Assembly (NCBI GenBank): GCA_001769535.1
Contig: MEOH01000026.1
Span: forward strand, 186,001 to 250,000
From: Bacteroidetes bacterium GWF2_38_335
Lineage (GTDB): Bacteria > Bacteroidota > Bacteroidia > Bacteroidales > GWF2-38-335
Length of the DNA stretch: 64,000 bases
Direction of reading: 5' to 3'
A model generated the notes under the pieces. It saw only the letters and a list, made by a program, of their open reading frames with translations, did no database searches and was not told the origin of the DNA. Below are positions 38,001-45,821 of this stretch, piece after piece. Position 1 is the stretch's first letter. Every line of letters begins with the position of its first letter. The translations under genes and the position numbers were made by a program.

Positions 38001-38128
38001 GGGGCATAGATTTCTGAAATTTCTTTTTTTTCAGAATTTGAAAGAATATTATGAATCAGAAACAATAAAACTGCTGAAATTGCTGCAATAATTGCAATAT
38101 CCTTTTTCAGACCTGCTGAATTTTTCAA
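35057..38128 (-). CDS. membrane-anchored fusion: degenerate GH3 glycosidase + class C beta-lactamase-like hydrolase
   Basis: The protein has 1023 residues: an N-terminal membrane anchor (about 10-30), a region with the layout of a family-3 glycoside hydrolase (about 45-350), a linking alpha/beta domain (about 360-530) and a serine-hydrolase domain (about 555-1010). The hydrolase motifs are intact: SVTK near 608, YSDAN near 818 and GHTGFTG near 973. An insert of about 60 residues follows the first motif. The glycosidase half has lost its signature residues. Where relatives have KHFPGHGDT it reads IIMGVELFNEKLT, and where they carry the nucleophile Asp (TDALNM) it reads ICKLNNT. A role in peptidoglycan recycling or modification is inference from the family. 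Confidence 0.85.
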   Translation of the reverse strand: MKNSAGLKKDIAIIAAISAVLLFLIHNILSNSEKKEISEIYAPFLNHKSAWADSLINVMSTEEKIGELLHVDITDSLNPDTQKIKEFCEYYSIGSVSFSFDSVQKYLSAVNNLQYNCKIPMFVYCNKNNGIESFAYQNIVFPESDALLTVNDTALLSKYSDFSSFFNKNIGVSFTANGLLSSFSEKMLIDSSSLNGIVNILKGMISKVQKKNIIMGVELFNEKLTNDSSSFKLIESIYKQLISSGLSAIIVDSIFELTIEKKVLITDYLNKNLNYRGLIICKLNNTNELEKILNSETDIISVKGLFKSREIIEKIKTLREAGSFTDELLDKKVKRILLAKSWAGLEKFNVLRNDSTAQRLNFVLAKNIAAQLFEKSPVLLKNHNANLPVPDLNSTFSFTSIGKTVPNDFENILQYYTPKYNYKHFSADSKPSFPQSGYIVVLMNDIVIDTVSHSALLKNLKSVSKNGHLVVINNFNFENYKLFQKMNCSFIQMNSFQSVACKIAAEMIFGGIAISGKLPWKIERDGKTGLGLKTPKTRLQYSFPEEVGILEDDFSQIDSVILDGLKSSATPGCQVFLAKDGKVILNKGYGRHSYDGGSSVKWNDLYDVASVTKVMATTLATMKMIEEGKIGLNDQMEKYFKDRQIDYKRIKQDTTVVIDTFVVSDVPDMSKLLRERDTIHINDSVIIAFDTLYSRVTPRLNIFKCKVRELLTHRSGLPPAIPILRYVQYRKDKNLFPNDSIREKYKDLVLKSRRDTTKFLFEKYYSREFLKDTCDIQVAEKLYFRNEYFDTLWNDIKQIGIYSKKVYQYSDANMIVLQQAIDSVNKFPIDEYLEKKFYKPLGLQAIGFRPLKKYARERIVPTENDKGWREQSLRGYVHDPSAALLGGVAGNAGLFSCAHDLGIILQMLLNKGVYGGKRYLSENIIDLFTDYQPDTYRGLGFDKAIGKNIVSSMASRNTFGHTGFTGACIWADPDNKIVYVFLSNRVHPNVKNWRLNTLKIRQRVHDVVYLSLKKSEGFSEKIN

Positions 38129-38151
38129 ATACCAGTTTTTTTAATTAAAAA

Positions 38152-38175
38152 AAAGCAAGATAATATCTTGCTTTC
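38152..38175 (-). terminator. terminator after the 38197 gene
   Basis: A stem GCAAGATA/TATCTTGC (38155-38171), extended by A/T pairs, is followed on the minus strand by a long T-run. It separates the 145-residue secreted protein gene from the fusion gene at 35057. Confidence 0.8.
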
Positions 38176-38196
38176 AATATTTTATACAACAAGGAA

Positions 38197-38634
38197 TTAT
38201 TCTTCGTCGTCATCTTCAGGATCGACGTAACCGTTTGGGTTTTCAGTAACTTTAACTTTTCTGAGCACCCCTTCAAGGCGGAAGTTTGGATCCTTGTATC
38301 CTCTTTCGCTTGGGTTTTCGGTAAAAAATACTTTACCATGAATCAACAATTTATTTCCGGTATCATCGTCAACCAACAATGAATCATTGAGATCTTTTGT
38401 GATGTAAACAGAAAAATTCGAAAAACCCCAGCTTTTCATTTTCCACATACAATCCCATGCCTGAAACTCATCTTTGAGCTCAGTCCGGTAAATAATCACG
38501 TCAGCTTCATCCTTATTGTCAACCTGCAGCAATACGATATTCGCATCAGAAGGATGCATCATTTCGATAACTGTCTGGCAGTTAGCCCAGGTAAAAATGA
38601 AACAGAACAATGCTGAAACAATTAAACTTTTCAT
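38197..38634 (-). CDS. small secreted protein, DUF6150-like
   Basis: The protein has 145 residues with a signal peptide (SLIVSALFCFIFTWANCQ). The mature part contains repeated short strands of the kind ANIVLLQVDNKDEADVIIYR and WGFSNFSVYITKD, resembling small DUF6150-like periplasmic proteins. The C-terminus is acidic (DPEDDDEE). No function is known to me. It is monocistronic, with a terminator directly downstream and 159 bp upstream to the next gene. Confidence 0.65.
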   Translation of the reverse strand: MKSLIVSALFCFIFTWANCQTVIEMMHPSDANIVLLQVDNKDEADVIIYRTELKDEFQAWDCMWKMKSWGFSNFSVYITKDLNDSLLVDDDTGNKLLIHGKVFFTENPSERGYKDPNFRLEGVLRKVKVTENPNGYVDPEDDDEE

Positions 38635-38793
38635 ATTCTTAACAGTTAGTTTTCAAGTTGTTATATTACAGAATAAAAATTTATTGTGCAATAAATAAGT
38701 CCATTTTTTTACAAAAATACTAATATCTTTGACAAAATCCGCATTGTAATTGGTAAAAATACCTATAAAAACACGTAATTTTTACTGATTATA

Positions 38794-39015
38794 TTAAAAA
38801 TTGTATTTTACACCGTCAACAACGGCAGATTTTATTTCTTTATAATCAACAATTTCAATATTTTTATTTGTTTCATTATGAGCCACAAAGCTTTCATCTG
38901 TATAACAGGTATTTCCGGTTAGCGGAATAAAATAAATGAACCTGTCCGTTTTTAAAATGAACTGGTATTTTGCCTGTTTCAGCATTTTTTCAAATGTACT
39001 TTTGTTTAAGCTCAT
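38794..39015 (-). CDS. small protein coupled to the acyltransferase gene
   Basis: This 73-residue ORF starts MSLNKSTFEKMLKQAKYQF. Its start codon overlaps the stop of the acyltransferase gene at 39012 in an ATGA arrangement, which argues for translational coupling. It is an alpha/beta cytoplasmic protein with no motif I recognise. Its sequence does not restore the missing C-terminal subdomain of the upstream protein, so it is not simply a frameshifted continuation. Confidence 0.6.
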   Translation of the reverse strand: MSLNKSTFEKMLKQAKYQFILKTDRFIYFIPLTGNTCYTDESFVAHNETNKNIEIVDYKEIKSAVVDGVKYNF

Positions 39016-40697
39016 TTTTTTAAAAATAAAAATCCATCTTTATCTATATAGCCATTGCTGCAAGAAACGTACCAGCCCTTTTCAAAACGGGCTTCTTTTA
39101 ACGTTTTTTCACTTAACCCAAAGCCTTTTATCTGCAATCGCCCCTCTTCACCCTCACCTTTTAGAACAAATCCGTCATTTTCATCACATATCTTAATTGC
39201 GACTCCGGGCAACATACGACCAACAGAACCTTCCCTGCTGCAATGCTGGACAAACTCTTTTCCCGCAATATCTTTACCTGAAAAATCAGGTGTATTCAAC
39301 GAAATCATCGGGAAAAATTCGTCTCCATATCCTTCTAATACCTTTATACCATTTTCTGAAGATAAATGTTTCTTAATTTCAGCAGATAATAGTCCGTCAG
39401 TGACAATTATTTTTCCAACCCCATCTGACAGAAAAAGGTAATTTTCCTCAACCCATTTCTTTTCCGAAATAATTATTGAAACATCTTTGTTAATATCCTT
39501 ATTTTCAATGCTAAAATTAATTTGTTTTAAACCTTTAATTAAAGCAAGTAACGTAAAAACAACTGCAATGGGTTTATCTGGTTGAATTGTAAGTCCGATG
39601 GTATCATTTTTATTAAATGCAAGCACCTGATCAAGACTTAAAACACACAAAATTAAATTTTTATGAGTATAATCACCGTTTTTGGTAATTAAAGAGATCA
39701 AATTTGAATTTCCCTGAAGTCTGGTAAATGGAAATAATTTTCCTAATATTCCATTTGCCATACAAACCGGACTGATGGTGTTTTTCAGTTCCTTTGTAGT
39801 GAAAACCAAATCTTCTCCTATAAAGGTATTTTTTTCATTTACTATCCTTATAAAATCAGAATAATTATTTGCAATATCCTTAGTTATCATCGTTTTGCCA
39901 GCCAGCAGGATAATTTTTATAAAAAACTGATATTCATCGGAATTAAAATCCATGTAAATAAGATTTTGTTTTTTCATGGTTTTTAAAAAACGAGCTGAAA
40001 TTGCCAGATCAAGGTATGAAACGGAGCTTTTTTTGGAAAACAACAGGTAATACGATATACTCTCTTCATTTTTTACCCGGTAAGTAAAGGCTTCCGACTC
40101 CAGCTCCTTTAGTTTTTGTCTGATTTGAAAGGAACTGGTATCAAAGGGTAATTTTTCGCCAATTGAAATTGTAATCGGAGTGCGGAAGGGCGATATTTTC
40201 AGTTTTACAGGTTTAGATTTACCCGTTTTAAAAGTAAAAGGCGAACCCAGCGCATTATCCACATAAAAAGGAATGATTGGTGATTTTGACTGTCGGGCAA
40301 TTAGCTCAAACCCCTTTTTAAATCCAAGCATAAATCCATTGCGGGGCATTTCACCCTCGGGAAATACGCAAACAATTTCACCTGCATTGATTTCTCTGCA
40401 ACATTTTCCGTAGAAATCCATTAATTCTGTTTTGCTTCTTGTGCTTGCAATGGGAATCATTCGTAAGGAAAAAAGGAACTTCCCAAGTATTGGGGTTTTA
40501 AAAACCTCTTTATAAATAACGAACCTTATCATTCTGGGTTCACCAGAAGCAACGATTGCTGCATCAAGTAATGAATTATGGTTAGGAATAAGCAGTGCAC
40601 CTCCTTTGAGAGGAAAATTTTCGGCTCCGGTAACCCTTACTTTATACAGCAGCTTACCGATAACCCGGAAAGTGTATCTTACTATTTCAGTGATCAT
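39012..40697 (-). CDS. PlsC-type acyltransferase fused to a degenerate AMP-binding domain
   Basis: I start at 40697, where ATG overlaps the stop of the MFS gene by one base; the frame runs 28 codons further without similarity. Residues ~10-210 are a 1-acyl-glycerol-phosphate acyltransferase: NHNSLLDAA (H-x4-D) and FPEGEMPRNG are intact. The rest (about 230-561) follows the layout of an acyl-ACP synthetase of the Aas type, with GYGDEFFP and GSVGRMLPGVAIKI. However, the ATP-binding Ser/Thr/Gly loop is missing, the TGD motif has become SCS (GWYVSCSNG), and the protein stops at IDKDGFLFLKK, lacking the C-terminal lysine subdomain. With the adjacent LplT-like transporter it suggests lysophospholipid salvage, with an inactive synthetase half. 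Confidence 0.8.
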   Translation of the reverse strand: MITEIVRYTFRVIGKLLYKVRVTGAENFPLKGGALLIPNHNSLLDAAIVASGEPRMIRFVIYKEVFKTPILGKFLFSLRMIPIASTRSKTELMDFYGKCCREINAGEIVCVFPEGEMPRNGFMLGFKKGFELIARQSKSPIIPFYVDNALGSPFTFKTGKSKPVKLKISPFRTPITISIGEKLPFDTSSFQIRQKLKELESEAFTYRVKNEESISYYLLFSKKSSVSYLDLAISARFLKTMKKQNLIYMDFNSDEYQFFIKIILLAGKTMITKDIANNYSDFIRIVNEKNTFIGEDLVFTTKELKNTISPVCMANGILGKLFPFTRLQGNSNLISLITKNGDYTHKNLILCVLSLDQVLAFNKNDTIGLTIQPDKPIAVVFTLLALIKGLKQINFSIENKDINKDVSIIISEKKWVEENYLFLSDGVGKIIVTDGLLSAEIKKHLSSENGIKVLEGYGDEFFPMISLNTPDFSGKDIAGKEFVQHCSREGSVGRMLPGVAIKICDENDGFVLKGEGEEGRLQIKGFGLSEKTLKEARFEKGWYVSCSNGYIDKDGFLFLKK

Positions 40698-41926
40698 TAA
40701 GCTTTTCTTTTTCTGAATAATTTTATAAACAGCTTTATAATACCGGGATGTAAAATAATTGACAGGGCAATCATGATCCAAGAAACTGCAGCAATTGCAA
40801 GGAAAACCATTACAGAATTTTCTATAACCATAAAAATTACAGCAGACGTCAGGACAAATGAAAAAATTGAAAAATTATTAAAGGCCAGGATATCACCTAA
40901 TTTTCGGCCTTCAACCCTATCCTGTATAAAAGCATTCAATGGAACCATATAAATACCTGCAAAAAAAGCTGCAATAAGAAGCAACAGTGTAAAAAGTTCA
41001 ACGGCTGGATTCAAAAAATAAATCATGGTAAAAGGGATGGAAAAGCCAATTGCCCCAATGGGCACAAGAGACAACCTGACTTTCTTTCCGGAAAGCAGTC
41101 CGGCAGCCAGACTCCCTGCAGCCACGCAAACAGCAACACCGGCAATAATGTATCCTGTTTCAGTTTTACTAATATTCAAAACATTTGGTCCGTGCACCGC
41201 GATAACCATATCAACCATTGAAACTGAAAGCCAGAATAGACCTAGACAGAGAATGACATTTAACAATCCAGGAATATTTTTTGACCATTTAATAGAACCA
41301 ACAAAAGATTTAAGTGTTGATTCATTGTTTTTTTCAGTTTCAGATTCAACGGCTTTTATGTTTATAGCCGAATACCATCCATTAAACGCGATGAGAATGA
41401 CCAAACCAATAATAAAATAATCCTGATGGCCTGAAACATCTGCAACAATACCGGCCAGAACAGCTCCTGATAAATTTCCAAGAAAGGCAACCATTTCAAA
41501 TGCACCACTACCGAACGATATTCCCTCCTTTCCTCCAATATCCCTGATCAATCCATATTTAGCGGGACTAAAGAGACATGAAATGATACCCATAAGAAAA
41601 ATCGTTAATAAAACCAGGTACACTGAGTTCATCAGAAATCCCATTCCACCAATTACAGCAACAGGAAACTCAGCAATTTTAGCCCAGATAACAATTTTTC
41701 TTTTGAGGTATTGGCGTGATAGCTTTCCGGCAAATGGTGAAAAAACAATGTATGGCAGAACAAATAAAAAACCGCTCAATCCCAGATAGAAATTCATCAG
41801 GTCCCCATCATTTTCCTTTCCTGCAATCCAGTAAATACTCACAAATGCGAATAACTTTTTCAGGAAACTGTCATTTAATATTCCGAAAAAATTCAGAGAC
41901 AACAATGGGAACCATTTACCAAGCAT
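40697..41926 (-). CDS. MFS transporter, lysophospholipid flippase (LplT)-like
   Basis: This 409-residue protein has about 12 membrane segments. The N-terminus LLSLNFFGILNDSFLKKLFAF and the loop FSPAKYGLIRDI match the LplT branch of the major facilitator superfamily, which flips lysophospholipids to the cytoplasmic leaflet for re-acylation. The acyltransferase gene starts within its stop codon (TAATG), so both are co-translated. In many bacteria these parts are fused in one Aas-type polypeptide. Here they are split. Confidence 0.85.
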   Translation of the reverse strand: MLGKWFPLLSLNFFGILNDSFLKKLFAFVSIYWIAGKENDGDLMNFYLGLSGFLFVLPYIVFSPFAGKLSRQYLKRKIVIWAKIAEFPVAVIGGMGFLMNSVYLVLLTIFLMGIISCLFSPAKYGLIRDIGGKEGISFGSGAFEMVAFLGNLSGAVLAGIVADVSGHQDYFIIGLVILIAFNGWYSAINIKAVESETEKNNESTLKSFVGSIKWSKNIPGLLNVILCLGLFWLSVSMVDMVIAVHGPNVLNISKTETGYIIAGVAVCVAAGSLAAGLLSGKKVRLSLVPIGAIGFSIPFTMIYFLNPAVELFTLLLLIAAFFAGIYMVPLNAFIQDRVEGRKLGDILAFNNFSIFSFVLTSAVIFMVIENSVMVFLAIAAVSWIMIALSIILHPGIIKLFIKLFRKRKA

Positions 41927-42008
41927 AGGATATTATTTGAACCAAAATAACTGATAAAAAGTGAAAATTCTGTTGATAAAATCAAAAAGTACTTAACATG
42001 TTATCAAA

Positions 42009-42051
42009 AAAAAAACCGCTGAAGATCAAAAATTGATTTTTCAGCGGTTTA
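42009..42051. terminator. strong terminator between the small basic protein gene and the MFS gene
   Basis: A 10-bp stem (AACCGCTGA-type arm at 42013-42022 with 42041-42050), extended inside by GATCAA/TTGATT, is flanked by A9 on the left. Read on the minus strand this gives a T-run after the hairpin. It terminates the small gene at 42071. Confidence 0.85.
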
Positions 42052-42070
42052 TATTATAATATTAGATATG

Positions 42071-42229
42071 CTATAGCGGCATTATTTGTGCTTCAGGGTA
42101 TTTTTCCTTCCACATCTCGAATACTTTCATGCTCTTGACGGTTATAACTGTCCGTCTGTCTAATCTCACTTTTAATGGTTTTAGAATCGATTCGAGTACT
42201 TTTTTCTTATTTTTTCCTTTTGTTCTCAT
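42071..42229 (-). CDS. small basic protein (52 aa)
   Basis: The reading frame ATG 42229 to TAG 42071 encodes 52 residues starting MRTKGKNKKKVLESILKPLK, with RLDRRTVITVKSMKVFEMW and a C-terminus YPEAQIMPL. It is strongly basic at the N-terminus. The amino-acid pattern (a Lys-rich head, an R-x-D-R-R-T-V-I-T strand, an amphipathic helix) looks like a real folded protein. A strong terminator follows 20 bp after the stop. The function is unknown; nucleic-acid or ribosome binding is a guess from charge. The 199 bp upstream to 42428 show nothing else. Confidence 0.6.
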   Translation of the reverse strand: MRTKGKNKKKVLESILKPLKVRLDRRTVITVKSMKVFEMWKEKYPEAQIMPL

Positions 42230-42428
42230 TTTCAATATATCGTTTTAACGTTTTATTTGGATTTAATCTATATAAAGATACTTCCTTTTAATCCCCAAAT
42301 CAAGCTTTTTAACAATTTTAACAATTTAATTTATTAACATGCTTTCAAATAACTTACGATAAAAAAGTCCCTACACACAAAATAACGCTATTTCAATTAA
42401 AAAATTAGTTTAAAAAAGTTAAAAGTAC

Positions 42429-44102
42429 TTAATACACACTTGCCACAGGTTTGTTTTTGTCATAAACGACATTATAAGTAAATACATGTTTTTTTGATTC
42501 TTTTGACAGAAGTTTATATTTCCAGGTAAGCAATCCCATTCCCTCATCAACTTCAGCTTTGCCGCCATCAACAAGTTCAACTTTTATATCCTGGTCCTGT
42601 GATACGGGAATCTGGTCCTGAACAATAATGTTGGCAGCGACAGCTTTATTATTTTTTATAGAAATTTCATAGGAGATTACTTTAGTTCTGTAAGATCCAA
42701 TAATTTTTGAATTTACTTCATCTTTCAGTTTCTTGCGGTTAATAACGATGCTGCGGTCTCTGCCCAGCGCCAACTCCATTGTATCTTCAAGTGTATTGGG
42801 ATTGATCATTGTTTCACCGATAAAAGTGCCATCAAAATAGATATTTGCATTTCCGGGTAAAAGATCCATGGTTTCCCAGTCGGTTAGTTTAGCAACAAGG
42901 AAAGCCTGGCTTTCAATTTTGGGAACAATATAATGATAGTAAGTGGTAGGAATTTCTTTATTCTGAACCGGAACCATATGAGATTTGCCATCAGACGGAA
43001 CTGAATAACTGAGTTTTATATCAAATTCAACATTGGTCAGGGTTTGCACTGCGCTTGTATAGTTATAAGCATAATCAGCTGGTGCGGTTGATGGCGAGCC
43101 TGAAGCTGCCAATTCTCTTGCGCTAAAGTCATCGGCAGCGTATGCTCTATCCCTTTTTTCTGAATCTGTTCTCAGATAAGCAGGTGCAGTATAATATCCG
43201 AGGTAAAATACCGGTAAATACGGCTTCACATTGTTGGCAGTCGGTGTTATAGTGGAAAGTTTCAGTTTAACGTTGTCCCAGTTTTCACCGGTATTTTGCC
43301 ACACATTTGCTTTATAAATGAGCTGCATTGGTTGGTCTGAGCCATTTGCGCGCAGGTCATATGAAGGGGCCCAACCAGCGTTGTTAACCATGTAGTTAAT
43401 ATCCATTGAGCCTGAAACCGCAGCTTCAGCAGAAACAGTTACGACAATCTGGTAAATTGGCACCTGTGGTTGAACTGTAGGTAAAACCTGGGAGTTATAA
43501 GCTAAAAGATCATTTAATCTTATTTGCATATTATTTTGTTTAAGAGATACTTTATACTCATCCTTTCTGATTTTCACCAGTTCGGTATTGATGTCATTAA
43601 GTTTGACTCTGAAAAACTCAAGAGTTGCTTTCAACTCAGGAATGGTGTCACCTCCGCTTCCCTTGACAAGTGAATTATTCATCAAAAGGGTTTTTTCCAG
43701 ATTCAACACATCAATTTTGCTGCGAATAGCTTCAAGCTCGAAGCTTACATCTGCAAGGGAATCCTGTAGAAATTTAATTTCAGACAGAATTTTAGGTGGC
43801 AGTATATTATTATAAACAGGAAGAGCTGGTTCGGGTTGTTTAACCCTAAATTGAACATCCAGAATTACATAGCTTCCGGCACCCTTTGCCTGAATACTTT
43901 TTGGGTCAACAAACGGAGAAACATTTTCGAATACCAATTCTGTAATGCCGCTTGAAATAGAAAAAGAGCCGGAGCGAAAAAGTTGTGCAGATCCCGGAAA
44001 AACAGTAACGTTTTTAAGATCAGATTTGATGGTTTTTTCATCGGTTGCAAAACCAAGGATGTATATAGCCATCAGGACGAATGTAATAGTCAGCGTTTTC
44101 AT
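42429..44102 (-). CDS. DUF4139/MuiA-like secreted protein
   Basis: The protein has 557 residues with a signal peptide. Order: an N-terminal DUF4140 domain (about 25-125, KNVTVFPGSAQLFRSG), a coiled coil (about 125-190), then a DUF4139 domain (about 215-557) with SGSMDINYMVNNAGWAPSYD, YKANVWQNTGENWDNVKL and a beta-rich C-terminus. This matches the mucoidy-inhibitor A family. The role in Bacteroidota is unknown; a surface or polysaccharide-related function is suggested only by the family name. Probably monocistronic. Confidence 0.9.
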   Translation of the reverse strand: MKTLTITFVLMAIYILGFATDEKTIKSDLKNVTVFPGSAQLFRSGSFSISSGITELVFENVSPFVDPKSIQAKGAGSYVILDVQFRVKQPEPALPVYNNILPPKILSEIKFLQDSLADVSFELEAIRSKIDVLNLEKTLLMNNSLVKGSGGDTIPELKATLEFFRVKLNDINTELVKIRKDEYKVSLKQNNMQIRLNDLLAYNSQVLPTVQPQVPIYQIVVTVSAEAAVSGSMDINYMVNNAGWAPSYDLRANGSDQPMQLIYKANVWQNTGENWDNVKLKLSTITPTANNVKPYLPVFYLGYYTAPAYLRTDSEKRDRAYAADDFSARELAASGSPSTAPADYAYNYTSAVQTLTNVEFDIKLSYSVPSDGKSHMVPVQNKEIPTTYYHYIVPKIESQAFLVAKLTDWETMDLLPGNANIYFDGTFIGETMINPNTLEDTMELALGRDRSIVINRKKLKDEVNSKIIGSYRTKVISYEISIKNNKAVAANIIVQDQIPVSQDQDIKVELVDGGKAEVDEGMGLLTWKYKLLSKESKKHVFTYNVVYDKNKPVASVY

Positions 44103-44318
44103 ATCATTTAAATTTAAGTTTGTACTTTGTTTATTAAGAGATACAAAGCATGAAGAAATTCCATAAATGAGAAAAAAGTTGGATTTCTAATGAGGGACTA
44201 TCATATAAAAATGAATGATTATCAACAGTTAAATGACGCTCATAACAATTTTAAAAACAATTCTTTTAATAATCGTACAAAATGGTGAAGGCAAAAAGTA
44301 CATAAAGGATTTACTCTG

Positions 44319-44423
44319 CCGGAGATTTATTAGTTAATGTTTATAATGGTTTAGAGCACACTTAATTAAAGCCCCCTGAAGGCAGCAACGAAAGTGATAA
44401 TTAAATAAATCTCCGGTTTTTTT
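44319..44423 (+). ncRNA. structured RNA candidate with intrinsic terminator (SRP-RNA-like core)
   Basis: A perfect 12-bp outer stem (44319-44330 with 44405-44416) is followed by seven T residues, so a ~100-nt plus-strand transcript is plausible in a gap between two minus-strand genes. Inside, CACUU pairs with AAGUG, and the apex contains GCC...UGAAGGCAGCAACGA. This resembles the bacterial SRP RNA domain IV pattern GGAAGGxAGCAGCC, but the CAGG strand opposite is not matched and the apical loop is not a clean GNRA tetraloop. It may be the SRP RNA (ffs) or another small RNA. The rest of the 319-bp gap shows nothing else. Confidence 0.4.
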
Positions 44424-44901
44424 ATTTGTATTTTTCGGGGTTAAGAGCAGCCGGTGACCAATCTTTCAGGAATCCCATAATCTTTTGTTTATCATATCCT
44501 TTATCCAGCTCAAGATATGCTGAATTTTGAGTATGTATGCGATTACCTTCGGCATCCAGAATAACAATTACGGGGAAACCAAAACGTTGGGGATAACCAA
44601 GTCGCTTCATTAATTCCGGATTTTTATTTTCTGAACTATAATTCAGTTTCATTACCACATAGTTAGCATGGAGCATGGAATCAACCTGAGCTTCTTCTTT
44701 CATAAAATTATGTAGTTTAACGCACCAGGGACACCAGTTGCCGCCGACCTGAATAAAAACATGCTTGTTGTCCTCTTTTGCTTTAGTTAAAGCATCAGAC
44801 AATTCTTTTTCTGCATCGGCATCGGGATTATATATTTTAACCTGAGCAGAAGCTGAAATAAAAACAAACACAAGCAAAAAGGAAATAAAAAGTTTTCTCA
44901 T
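44422..44901 (-). CDS. periplasmic thioredoxin-like protein (WCPWC)
   Basis: The protein has 159 residues with a signal peptide (LFISFLLVFVFISASAQ). A thioredoxin fold is indicated by GNWCPWCVKLH near residue 53 (C-P-W-C active site), then the cis-Pro strand FGFPVIVILDAEGN. The W-C-x-W-C context is typical of the thioredoxin_7/DUF255-like secreted proteins, which reduce or isomerise disulfides. It begins 2 bp after the pyrD stop on the same strand, so it shares the pyrK-pyrD message. Confidence 0.88.
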   Translation of the reverse strand: MRKLFISFLLVFVFISASAQVKIYNPDADAEKELSDALTKAKEDNKHVFIQVGGNWCPWCVKLHNFMKEEAQVDSMLHANYVVMKLNYSSENKNPELMKRLGYPQRFGFPVIVILDAEGNRIHTQNSAYLELDKGYDKQKIMGFLKDWSPAALNPEKYK

Positions 44902-44903
44902 TT

Positions 44904-45821
44904 TCAGGATTTTTTAATAATTAAACCCACGATATCGTTGATATCTTTGATGTTATGTTCAATGCAATAGCTATTAAGTCCGTCAATTATCTTCATAGTT
45001 ACAGCAGGATCAATAAAATTGGCAGTCCCCACCTGCACAGCAGTTGCTCCGGCCAACATAAACTCGATCGCATCAGTAGCATTCATGATTCCGCCCATAC
45101 CAATAATAGGGATTTTAACGGTTTTTGCGCATTGCCAAACCATTCTGAGTGCAACGGGTTTAATAGCAGGACCAGACAATCCGCCAGTAATGGTAGAAAG
45201 GACAGGTTTTTGTTTTTTTGCATCGATGGCTATTCCAAGCAAAGTGTTGATAAGTGAAATTGCTTCTGCGCCTTCATTTTCAGCAATCTGAGCAAACTGG
45301 GTAATATCTGTAACATTTGGCGACAATTTTACAATCAATGTTTTCTTGTAAACTTTTCGTACAGCCTTTATTACTTCAGAAGCAGCCGAACAGCTGGTTC
45401 CAAAAGCCATTCCGCCCTCTTTAACATTCGGACAGGAAATATTGAGTTCGATTCCGGGAATATCCTCAAGATCACCAACCCTTTCAGCAGTTTTCACATA
45501 ATCATCGACCTTAGAGCCAGAAACATTAACAAAAATATGAGTATTGTAATGTCTGATAACCGGATAAATTTCTTTACAAAAATAATCAACCCCTTTATTC
45601 TGTAACCCAACCGCATTAAGCATTCCGGATGGTGTTTCGGCCATTCTCGGGTAATTATTTCCCTCACGGTGTTCGAGTGTGGTGCCTTTAACAAAAATTC
45701 CACCAAGTTTATTATTGTCAACAAAATCGTCAAACTCAGGTCCGTAACCATAGGTTCCCGAAGCCGTCATCACCGGATTTTGCAACACAAGATCACCAAT
45801 TTTAACATTTAAGTTTACCAT
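44904..45821 (-). CDS. pyrD: dihydroorotate dehydrogenase B, catalytic subunit
   Basis: This FMN-dependent TIM barrel (305 aa) oxidises dihydroorotate to orotate in pyrimidine synthesis. [11 protein letters not shown] near residue 129 carries the class 1 catalytic Cys. Also seen: [33 protein letters not shown] and [19 protein letters not shown] (FMN phosphate binding). The class 1B assignment is supported by the adjacent electron-transfer subunit. It overlaps pyrK by 7 bp, indicating translational coupling. Confidence 0.96.
   Translation of the reverse strand: MVNLNVKIGDLVLQNPVMTASGTYGYGPEFDDFVDNNKLGGIFVKGTTLEHREGNNYPRMAETPSGMLNAVGLQNKGVDYFCKEIYPVIRHYNTHIFVNVSGSKVDDYVKTAERVGDLEDIPGIELNISCPNVKEGGMAFGTSCSAASEVIKAVRKVYKKTLIVKLSPNVTDITQFAQIAENEGAEAISLINTLLGIAIDAKKQKPVLSTITGGLSGPAIKPVALRMVWQCAKTVKIPIIGMGGIMNATDAIEFMLAGATAVQVGTANFIDPAVTMKIIDGLNSYCIEHNIKDINDIVGLIIKKS

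Noticed and set aside
40698-40781. A longer start for the acyltransferase gene, running into the MFS gene by 85 bp.
   Set aside because: The extra 28 residues lack family similarity, while ATG at 40697 forms a tight TAATG overlap and matches the family N-terminus.
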